Assembly: GCA_943704525.1 (NCBI GenBank)
Contig: CALSCQ010003239.1
Span: forward strand, 1 to 15,668
Source: Pigoraptor vietnamica
Lineage: Eukaryota; Opisthokonta; Filasterea
DNA: 15,668 bases
Reading direction: 5' to 3'
Under the pieces are notes generated by a model that was given only the letters and a program-made list of their open reading frames with translations, searched no databases and was not told where the DNA came from. Position numbers and translations under genes: made by a program. This document shows, one piece after another, positions 1-8,792 of the stretch (positions within the stretch are counted from its first letter, which is position 1; every line of letters starts with the position of its first letter).

Positions 1-850
1 GCTCCCTGCTGCAGCAGACGTACAGGAACATCGAGGTGGTTGTTGTCGACGACAAGAGCGAGGACGACACGCCCGCGTTGCTGAAGGAGCTCGCCGCGCG
101 CGATAGCCGCATTGTCGTTGTGACGAACGAGGTTAACAAGGGGACGTATCCGTCGCGCAATGTCGGCCTGCGCCACTGCACGGGCGAAGTGTACGCAAAC
201 CACGACGGTGACGACGTCGCCGTACCGGATCGCATAGCGGCGCAGCTTGAACCGATCGTCGACAACCGCGCGGACATTACGTTCTCGCTGTTTGTGCGGT
301 CGCACATATCACTGGAAGAGTTTCGCTTGCCGCCGAAGGAGGTGTACCGACGAGCACAACAGGCGCGGTGAGTTCGGATTCCTGTGTAGATGCTGTTGTT
401 GTACGCTGCATGCTGACTCAATCGATGCATTTTCACGCCGACAGCATCCACAAACAGGCGAACGGCTTCTACGCGTACTGCTGCCGCGAGAAGCTCGGCC
501 TCATGACGACGATGGTGCGCATGTCTGTGTTTAAGGAAATGGGCGTGTTCGACGAGGCGCGCTTCTCCGGTGACCTCGAGCTGATCGAGCGGTACTTGGC
601 CAAGCGGCTCCACATGTTTGTGTCGGACGGCCTCTTCAACGCGCATACATTCTTCGATCACGGCCCGTCGGCAGTTCCGCCGTTTATTGAGCGGATCAAC
701 CGCACGCTTGTGATTGCGTACGACTCGGACTCGAACCTGTCCCACCTTGTGCCCATCAAGGGCAACGAGCGGCGGGCGTACGAGGCCGACTACCGCCGGC
801 GGCACGTGAATGATGCCAACCCGCTAGTGGGAAACAACATACCCTTCTAG
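1..850 (+). CDS. Family 2 glycosyltransferase, 3' part of gene (partial at left edge)
   Basis: Two visible exons, 3-367 and 445-850, joined by a 77-nt intron (donor GTGAGT, branch-like CTGAC, acceptor ACAG), give 256 codons and a TAG stop. The reading enters in a GT-A fold of the GT2 type. A SLLQQTY helix leads to VVVVDDKSEDDT (about 36-71), the nucleotide-binding strand with its Asp pair. After NKGTYPSRNVGL comes HDGDD (201-215), the metal-binding DxD region, followed by a PDR motif. The C-terminal part is conserved with the next gene (MVRMSVFKEMGVFD, and an ending in IPF). These residues suggest an active nucleotide-sugar transferase. Donor sugar and acceptor cannot be read from sequence. 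The N-terminal part, which by comparison with the neighbour may include a membrane anchor and a GT25-like domain, lies outside the window. It is a tandem paralogue of the next gene, about 500 bp away on the same strand. Confidence 0.85.
368..444 (+). other. Spliceosomal intron of the first glycosyltransferase gene
   Basis: The intron begins GTGAGT and ends GACAG, with CTGAC about 35 nt before the 3' end. It is phase 2: CG from the first exon plus C from the second gives Arg. Splicing joins RAQQA-R to IHKQANGFY and keeps the downstream GT2 C-terminal region in frame. The homologous position in the next gene is uninterrupted. Confidence 0.8.
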
Positions 851-1351
851 TGCTATTCGTGCGCCGCGTGCGTGCGCTCTCGGGGATCGCAAGTGCAGGG
901 CTGGACCCGGCTGCTTTCCGCCAGACGTTGTTGCGTAATACTTCTAATACAGCAGCAGTGATGATGCACCCGTCGTGTGTGCGCTTTAGCTACATTGATG
1001 TGCGACTGTCAAAGTGTCAAAGTGTCTGCCCGCAACCCCCACCTTTCGCGCACGCACCCGTCAACCGCCCGTCAACATCGCGACATTTTCGATAGCTTGA
1101 TCACTGCAAATGACCACTATTTTCGGTCGGATTTCGCGCATCGTTCCAATGCGATGGCACCTCCACGGGGTGTGTTGTGCACGCGGGCACCCGTGTCTTG
1201 ACTCGGTGAGCGCACACAACATGTGTCAGACTTCGGGAGTCGGAAGACGCGAGTTGTTGGCGCCGTCACCCACGCTTACGAACGGTGGCGCTCTCTTGAT
1301 TGATGTGACCAGCGCACACGTACGTGCCGCGCCGCTTGCGTGGGGAGCGCA
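851..1351 (+). promoter_or_regulatory. Intergenic region between the two glycosyltransferase genes, with short direct repeats
   Basis: About 500 bp with no convincing gene. It must hold the 3' UTR of the first glycosyltransferase and the promoter of the second. Two close-set direct repeats stand out. TGTCAAAG occurs twice in tandem plus a half copy (1007-1026, period 8). CCCGTCAAC occurs at 1057-1065 and 1068-1076 (period 11, about one helical turn). No clear TATA box or AATAAA signal was seen. Short open frames here are GC-rich chance ORFs. Confidence 0.4.
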
Positions 1352-3364
1352 ATGTGGGTCAAGCGGGCGGTGCCCACGCGCAAGCTTGGCACGTTGCTCA
1401 AGGGCGCGGTTTTCGTTCTCGCCGCAATCTCCGTCTTCGGTGGCTTTGCCTTCTGTCGCCTTACGCCGCAGGACGATGCTGCCACGCCACGACGCGCGTC
1501 GCGGCTCGCAATTGGGGCCGATGCCCCCTACGGCGGAGATGCGTTTCGTGATTCTGACTTCGAGGTACAGTTGGACGCGAACGCGCAAGGGGCGGAGGAG
1601 GCTCAGCGCGTGAGCCACCAGTTGGAGCGGGCCGATGATCCCGATCCCCCCGACACGAGTGGGTCAGAAGGCTCTCGCAGCGGCGACAGCGATAGCGGCC
1701 GCGCGAACGACGACGTGAGCGAAGGTGCGCGGCGGGCGCGTAGCGAGGAGGCGGGGCGCTTGTACGACAGGAACGGCGATGGCATCATCACGGTGAACGA
1801 GTTCTTCGACCGCGTGTTTTATGTTAACGTGAATGCCGAGCAAGGACGACGTGACAGGATGCGCGCGGCCCTTCGCCTTGCGGGCGTCCACGCCGAGCGC
1901 TTTCCGGCGCTGACCATGCGCGATCCATCCCTGAAGGCCCAATACCAAGCGTATCTCGCGCGCCCGATCGGGCTGTACGAGCAGCGGCGTGGGGGCGAAA
2001 AGCTGCTGCAGAGCGAAGGCGCGTTCGCGTACCTCAAGACGTGCGAGAAGATCATCGGCACGGCGCGCGCGCGCAGCTACCGCCGCATCCTCCTTCTCGA
2101 CGACGACGTGCGTTTCCACGCGAACTTCACGGCCGAGTTTGATCGCAAGGTGCGAATGCTGCCGCGCGACTGGAAGCTGCTGTACCTCGGGGCCAGCCAG
2201 CACGGCTGGCACGACCGCGCGATTACGTGGACGCTCGGCGGCGAGTTTTACCATCCGCTTGTCACGGACGGTTCGTTCGCGGTGGGCATCGACGTCTCCC
2301 TCTTCGAGCTGCTTGCGTTTGAGATCAGCAAGGAGTCGCACGCGTTCGACTCCGGGGCCCTGCGCGCCGCGCTCGTGGCACACCACAACGACTCCTTCGT
2401 CGCCTTTCCCAACCTCGTCGTCGCGGACGTGTCCGGCAGCCTCATCCGAGGCCCACGCAACGTGTCGGAGTACGCGGAGCGGTTCAGGTGGCGCCTCTCC
2501 GACTACACCTACGACGTCGACCCCGATCCGCTGCCGAGAGTGTGCGTTGTGATGCCGCTGTTCAACGCGCCGCCCGAGGTCATGGTGCTGGCCATGCGGT
2601 CCCTCCTCGCGCAAACGTACGCAGGGCTCGAGATTGTCGTCGTCACGCACGTCGCTGACACTACGTGGATACGGACGGCCATCGATGGCGACCCGCGGGT
2701 TCGCATCGTTCGTAGTGACGAACGGGTTGGCCTTTATGCGGCGCGCAACGCAGGGCTTCGGCGATGCACGGCGCCCATTTTTACCGCGCATTCGGCGGGC
2801 GACATTGCGTCCCCGGACCGAATCGCGCTGCAGATCGCGCCCATTTTAGACAACCGCGCCGACTTGACGTACGCATACTCACTGCGGCTGACGGGGGCCC
2901 ACCAGCGAGTGCCAGCAAACGAGTTGCGGCAGCGCCTCTTCGAGTCTGCCATTTCAAATTCCCTGCCGCCCGATCGCGCCGAGCCCCTGCTGCGCGACCG
3001 GTGCTGCGGGGCGGGCGGGTCGCGCGTGGATGTCGGCACGGTAATGGCGCGCATGTCCGTTCTGGAGGCGATTGGCGGCTTCGACGCGATAGCCAAAGCG
3101 CCCAGCGGCGACGAGGAGTGGGCCGAGAGATACATCGCACACACGCTGCAGCAGTTTATGGCGGAGGGTACCTTCGACGTGGGGCCTTACCTGGAGCGCC
3201 GTGTCGCCGTCCGCACGTACTTTGAGGTCGTGCGCCAGCTCGTGTGCATTGCGACCACCATGCAGGCCCCCAATTTTCAACAGGTCGTCTACCGCACCTC
3301 GTATCGCAAGCGAATAAGGCAGCGGTACGGCGATCCGAAGGCGGTCGACTACAACCCGTTTTAG
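1352..3364 (+). CDS. Type II membrane protein: EF-hand + GT25-like + degenerate GT2 glycosyltransferase
   Basis: Single exon, 670 aa. I start at the ATG at 1352; the open frame extends upstream only to a GTG at 1340. A basic N terminus (KR, RK, K17) precedes a hydrophobic segment at residues 18-36, a type II signal anchor. A Ser/Asp/Glu/Arg-rich stem follows to about residue 135. Residues 139-150 are a textbook EF-hand loop (D139, N141, D143, G144, I146, E150). A GT25-like domain starts at VFYVNVN (155), with an RDRM motif, LLLDDD (D250-D252) and YLGASQHGW, ending near 375. A GT2-like domain starts at PRVCVVMPLFN (395). Relative to the upstream paralogue, the Asp pair is T432-H433 and HDGDD is HSAGD (480-484), so this domain has probably lost nucleotide and metal binding. 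Predicted location is Golgi or ER lumen; any sugar transfer would come from the GT25-like half. It lacks introns, unlike its neighbours. The exact reaction is unknown. Confidence 0.85.
   Translation: MWVKRAVPTRKLGTLLKGAVFVLAAISVFGGFAFCRLTPQDDAATPRRASRLAIGADAPYGGDAFRDSDFEVQLDANAQGAEEAQRVSHQLERADDPDPPDTSGSEGSRSGDSDSGRANDDVSEGARRARSEEAGRLYDRNGDGIITVNEFFDRVFYVNVNAEQGRRDRMRAALRLAGVHAERFPALTMRDPSLKAQYQAYLARPIGLYEQRRGGEKLLQSEGAFAYLKTCEKIIGTARARSYRRILLLDDDVRFHANFTAEFDRKVRMLPRDWKLLYLGASQHGWHDRAITWTLGGEFYHPLVTDGSFAVGIDVSLFELLAFEISKESHAFDSGALRAALVAHHNDSFVAFPNLVVADVSGSLIRGPRNVSEYAERFRWRLSDYTYDVDPDPLPRVCVVMPLFNAPPEVMVLAMRSLLAQTYAGLEIVVVTHVADTTWIRTAIDGDPRVRIVRSDERVGLYAARNAGLRRCTAPIFTAHSAGDIASPDRIALQIAPILDNRADLTYAYSLRLTGAHQRVPANELRQRLFESAISNSLPPDRAEPLLRDRCCGAGGSRVDVGTVMARMSVLEAIGGFDAIAKAPSGDEEWAERYIAHTLQQFMAEGTFDVGPYLERRVAVRTYFEVVRQLVCIATTMQAPNFQQVVYRTSYRKRIRQRYGDPKAVDYNPF
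1766..1801 (+). other. EF-hand calcium-binding loop inside the glycosyltransferase
   Basis: Twelve codons encode DRNGDGIITVNE. All canonical EF-hand positions are met: Asp at 1, Asn at 3, Asp at 5, Gly at 6, Ile at 8 and the bidentate Glu at 12. It is flanked by helix-like sequence (EEAGRLY before, FFDRVFY after). It is a single hand, between the stem and the GT25-like domain. Binding of Ca2+ is expected from the family rule but untested here. Confidence 0.85.
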
Positions 3365-3641
3365 GGTTTCGTTATGGCTGTTGCAGTGTGCGTGTGTGCG
3401 TGCGTGCGTGCGTGCGTGCGTGCGGGGCCGGCTTTGCGTGCGTGCCGGCAAGCGTATGTATTGGTCGAATATAAGGTTGCTCGCAATCGTCGTTGTTTCG
3501 TTTCAGGTCGTCGGCACGTGACTGCCAGCTGATTCATCAACCCGAGAGACCCATTGACCAGATGCTGACTCCCACATCTATTCCCGTACTTCCCACGCAG
3601 TTTGGAGGCCAGTTTCCCAGCGAGCGGCCGCTGCGAACACC
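3365..3641 (+). promoter_or_regulatory. Intergenic and probable UGGT promoter region
   Basis: 277 bp between the stop of the glycosyltransferase and the UGGT start. It holds a (TGCG)7 run at 3397-3424, an inverted CCAAT box (ATTGG, 3460-3464), a TATA-like GAATATAAGG (3467-3476) and a palindromic CACGTG at 3515-3520. The TATA-like element is about 170 bp upstream of the ATG, leaving room for a 5' UTR. A pyrimidine-rich TTTCAG near 3501-3506 could be the acceptor of a 5' UTR intron. These are motif matches only. Confidence 0.4.
3397..3424 (+). repeat. (TGCG)7 tetranucleotide microsatellite
   Basis: Seven perfect TGCG units directly counted, extended by imperfect TGTG/TGCG sequence on both sides. 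It lies just after the stop codon of the EF-hand glycosyltransferase, in its 3' flank. Confidence 0.9.
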
Positions 3642-6600
3642 ATGGCGGCGCGCGTGGCGTGCGTCCTTGTGGCACTTGCGGCCCTTCTGTCGGCTGCGGA
3701 TGCGCGGCCTTCCGTCTCGATGGTGCTCAACGCAAAGTGGGCGACGACGCCGATAGAGCTCGAAGCCTGGTGCGTGTCGTTGCCTCTCCATGCACGCGCG
3801 AGACCTCTTGCGCTGCTTTCAGTGCGTTTTGTTGATGTGTCTTATATTCTGTGGGCTGTTCGCTTGCACACTTACGCACCCAACGTCACGCACAGCGAGG
3901 TCATCGCGGCGCATGAACCTTCCGCTTTCTGGGCGTTCGTGGACGTCGTGCGAGGTCTCCCGGCGGGCACTGACCAAGGCAAGTCGCTTAATGAACAGTG
4001 GCCGTATCACAGTCGGCCAAAGACACGCCCACTCACGCACCCCCACAAACTCGCGTGCGACCCACCACCCACCCACACAGCCCGTTACGAAGAGCTCTCT
4101 CGTGCGGCGGAGCGTGCCATGCCGGGCGCAGTGCACGGCGCCTTTGCGATGGCCCTCGGCATGCGCGCAAAATCTCCCGCCGTCGCCGCCGACCAGCGCT
4201 TGGCGGAGGACGCCGCGGACGTTCTCGGCATCGACATTGTTGCGGCTGCAACGCGTGCATTTGCGGTCGTGGACGGCGCGGCTGTGCTTGCGGCTGCGGA
4301 TCTCGCCAACCTGGACGCGCTGCCGCGCAATACGACATCGACAGTGTGGGTGGAGTGCGACGACACGTCCGCAACCTTATCCCGCACTTATTTGTTTGGA
4401 TGCAATTGACGAAGCAGCAGCTGACACGGGTTGTGCCACCCGCAGCATGCGTCTGTTCCCTTTCGACCACGTGCACCCGGGCCACGCGGACGAGTCGGCC
4501 CGCGTCGCCATTCTCTACGCGCGGGTGGGGTCGCCTGAGTTCGAGGCCTTCCATGCCGTGCTGGCGCCACTCGCGCTGGAGGGCCGCGTGCGCTACGTGC
4601 TGCGGCACTATCTCGGCCCGCGTGCCCTGGAGTGTGGTGTGGGCGCTGGCCGCTCGGACTGCACGCCCGCGCGCATGGCCGGCTACGGCGTCGAGCTTGC
4701 GATCAAGAACGCCGAGTACCGCGCGGTCGACGACTCGAAGACCTTTGATGGTGGGCGTTCTGTGCGCTCGCGGCTGCGCGAAGGTGTCGTGGGTGTCGTA
4801 GGATTGAGGGCGTGTGTGCACTGCTGCGCATGTGTGTGTGTTGTCGTTCGTCGTCTCAAGGTGTGTGCGCAGACGGCACGGGACCCGAGATCCCGACGGA
4901 CGCGTCTTCGGCGGATGAGGAAATTCTCGGCTTTCGGCTGGGCCGCTTGCTGGAGCTGTACCCGGACCAGCGGGCGGCGCTGAATGAGCTGCGTGCGCGG
5001 CTGCACGAGACGCCGGTGGACCTCTCTCCGCTCAAGGCGTGGGAGGCTCAAGGTGGGCGCTGCCGTGACTGTCCACGCCCCCGCAGCAGAGTGGGACCAC
5101 ATGTGATTGTTGCCTGCAAATTGAGTGGCCCCGATCGCTTTTCAGTGTGCAAAGTATGACTTGCAACCGCTCTCTTGTGCCTCTTCCTGCCATTTCGTCT
5201 CTTCTTCTGTAAAACTGCGCCGCCAATTGTCCGTCGTTGTTGCGCAGACCTTGGCGCACAGGCCACGCAGCGCATAGTTGGCGGAGACGACCCCCTCCGC
5301 ACCATGACGTACATCAGCCAGAACCTCCCGTCGCTCGTGCGCTGGCTCTCCAAGGTGAAGGTGAACAGCTCGGTGTCGGCGGAGCTCTCGAAGAACCTTT
5401 CGCTCCACGGCATTGACGGCAGCATGCCGCTCGTCGTCAACGGAATGGCCATGGACCCCGCGCAGCTGGACCCCTTCCAGTGGGTGCCTCGCTGCCTGCG
5501 CGTGGCTCGACGTGTGAACGTGTGTGCGGCGCCTGTATTCGTCACGTGCGCCGCCGAGTGTGCGTCGGCTGCGCGTCTTTCTTTCATTGAGCGTGGGTGT
5601 TGCAAGAGAGAGCGTTTGGCTTACGCTGACGATGCGCAGGTTGCTCGAGCTCCTGCGTGGCGAGGCTGTCCGAGTGCAAGGGCTCGCGTCGCTCGGTCTC
5701 ACGCAGGCGTCTGTTCACCGCCTGATGGATATCGACGTCCCGCCACTCCCCGCGTCCTTTGCTATTGACATGCGCAGCGCCTCTGTGGTGTTTGCGAACG
5801 ACCTCGAGGAGGATCCGCAGTACGCGCGCTTTCCCCCTTCGCTGCAGGAGGTACGGGGCGCTTTTGCTGCGTGCGACTGCACACGCATGTGATGATGTTG
5901 ATCCGCCGCCCCCTGCCTTCCTGTCACTGGTCAGCGGACGCTTGTGTTCCCAATTGACACATCTCTCACGCGCGCCTTGCTACCATGCAGCTGCTGCGCC
6001 CCGCTCACCCCCAGCAGCTTCGCTACATCCGCAAGAACATCTTCACCGCCGTCTTTGTCGTCGACCCGACGCACCCGGCGGCGAGCGAGGCCGTCCAGTT
6101 CGCGGATGCCGTGATACGCAACATGGCGCCCGTGCGTCTCGGCTTTCTCCTCGTGGCGCGCGATGTGAACGACGAGGATTCAGCGGCCGGCACTACGCTG
6201 CCCGGCGCAAACCCCCTTGCCGCCGACATCACGCGGGCATTTTACCACCTTCGCAAGAAGAAGAGCCGCAACGCCGCCTTCAAGTTCCTCACGGAGGTGC
6301 GTCGGCCACGCGAAAGCTGTCGACACGGGGCCATGTGTGCATTTCGCGCGTCCCCGCTGTTTTTCGTCTTGCAATTGTGCCGTGTCCTGCTGCGCAATTC
6401 GTGTTGTTGTCCGTGTCCGCTTTCCCCTTATCTTGTGGCGCTCGCAGCTCTATCGCCGCGTTCCAAGCGCATCGGCCGTGACGACGGACACTCTCCGCGC
6501 GGCACTCGGCGCCGATTACGAGGCGGCGGTCAGCGCGAGCGTCTCACTGGGCGAACAGCAGCGGCGCGCGGCCCTGCTCTTTGTGGCATCCAAGGGCATT

Positions 6601-8761
6601 GTTGAGGCAATGCCGGGCATGTACGCTAACGGCGAATATCGCCGGGCCGATGGGGTGCGTGAGCGTGCGTCTTGGAATGTGTGTGGTGCTTGGCTCACGT
6701 GACTCACGCGTGTTGTTCGGCGCAGGACATTGAACAAGATCTCCTCAGCGCGTATTTCGGCTGCATTGGCAAGGTCGTTCGCGACGTGTACTCTGGCGCC
6801 CTCACCGACAGCGACGACGTGTACGACCATGTCATGGCGAAGGTTCGCTTTGTTCTGCAGGCTGTTGTCGGCTTTTGCCAATATCTCTGCAGCGTTCGCT
6901 CTATGTTTCGAATCGCCATGCCGCGCGTGTCCCCTAAACAGCACGTTCTCATGCCATGTGTATTAGGCGCTTCCGCGGAACAACCGCGATGTCGCTTCAA
7001 GCCAGTCCAACCCGCCGCGCTTTGTGCCGTTTGGTGTGCGCCGCGCCCCCATGCCCGATGGCGCTGCGTCGTCCCTCTCGCGGGCGCAGCTGGCCGCGGG
7101 TTTGCTTGCGCGCAGCGAGTACGCGGAGCCTGCGGATGGTCGGTGTCTGCGGTGCATCTGCCTAAAAAGTGTGTGCGTACCTCTTACAATCGTCAAATTC
7201 TCGCGTGGGCGCAGGCGATTCTGAAGTGCGCGGACTGACCCTCTGGGTGGTCGGCGACTATGAGACGGCGGATGCACGTGCGTCTCTCGGCAACATTCTT
7301 GCGGCCATGGTGAGTCGTGTGTGTGCGCGCCTGGGGGTGGGGGTTGGGCAAGTGCGTCAATGGCAGCCCTGCAAGCAATTGCGACGGTTGGGGGTGTTAT
7401 TTTCAGTCGAAGGCGCCGGCGATCTCCAGTCCCATCAAATAGCATGGCATCCGCTGAATCTGACAGCGCGGGATGACGCAGGATCGGTGGACGCGAATTG
7501 CCGTTGTGAACAACCCGAGCGCCGGGGCAAGCACCCCCACAGCACGCACGCTGTGGGCGCTCGTGGGTGCCGGTTCGCGTGGTGTGCAGCGCTCTCTCCG
7601 CGCACTCCCGTCCCTCCTTACGTCCGCGCTGTCGGGCGCTACGGTGGACGATATTGCCGTCTCTGTGCGCAACGTGTCGGAGCGATTTGCCACGGATTTT
7701 GCCGCACGCCTCTCCGACGAAGCCGCGTTTGCGCGCCGCCTGGAGGAAGACGCTGCCATCGCCGCGAGCGTGTTTGGACTCAGCCCCGGCGAACTTGCGA
7801 TCGTCGCCAATGCGCGGGTGAGAAGGCGTGCTCGCTGTGCTTGCGGAGAGGTCAGTGATGTATGTTTTATCTGCGTGCGCCACTGACCCTCTCGTCCTCG
7901 TAGATCGTCGGGCCGCTGCGCCGCCCCTTCCTCCAGGACGACATTGCGCTGCTCAAGACGGTCGAATTTGAGCAGCGCATCAACGCGTTCTCGCCCGTCG
8001 TGCGGGACCTCGAGGTCGCGGGGCTCTCCGCGGACGACGACAGCTCGTGAGTGCATGCCGCCCTGCCGCGCGCCGCGTGCGCACACTTATCGGTGTCTCT
8101 CCCCAATTGGAGCACTTTGTGCGTCGACTGATCCCTCACATCGTCTGCAGCTCGTTCCGAAGCGATCTTCTGGTCGGACTGCTTGCGACACTCGGCCAGC
8201 AAGCCAGCTCGAACCGGCGGTTGCGAGTGCCACCGGTGCCACTCCGATACGGGTGAGATTGCGCTGCGTAATGTGCGGCACACGTGTCTCTTTCAGTGGC
8301 GTAGTACTACCTTCCCACCCCCACCCCGCACTGCTGACACGTGACCATATCTGCAGGGGTTTTGTGCTGCCTCCGAAGGACGACGCCGTCGCAGCAATCG
8401 ACGTCGTTGCCATTGTTGACCCTCTCTCGCACATGGCACAGAAGCTCGCTCCGCTCCTTTCGGTGCGTGCGTGCGGCGTCGTTTGCGTCATGCATCGTGC
8501 CTGAATTTCCGTCTCATCGCTGTGCTGTGCAGGCGATACACTCGGCCTTCAATGTGCGCCTTCGCGTCCTGCTCAATCCGCCCGCGAAGCTCTCGGAGGT
8601 GCCCATCAAGCGCTACTACCGCTACGTCATCGCCACGGAACCGCAGTTTGACGCGGAGGGCAAGTGAGTCAGGCAGTCTGCAGCTATGAATGACAGGGGC
8701 GGTGACGGCTGTACGCGCGCACGCGCGCGCGCGTGCGTGTGTGGCATGTGTGTGTGTGTGT

Positions 8762-8792
<31 letters not shown>

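Noticed and set aside
1664-2791. Long minus-strand open frame (375 codons) opposite the EF-hand glycosyltransferase
   Set aside because: It mirrors a GC-rich coding sequence, has no recognisable domain and is Arg/Val/His-rich as expected of an antisense shadow. The plus-strand frame has clear domains.
3790-4983. 397-codon plus-strand open frame overlapping UGGT exons 2-5
   Set aside because: Only its part corresponding to exon 4 encodes UGGT sequence. The rest is a wrong-frame reading of exon 3 and of introns.
6963-7883. 306-codon minus-strand open frame
   Set aside because: It runs antisense across UGGT exons 11-13 and their introns, with low-complexity Arg/His-rich content and no domain.
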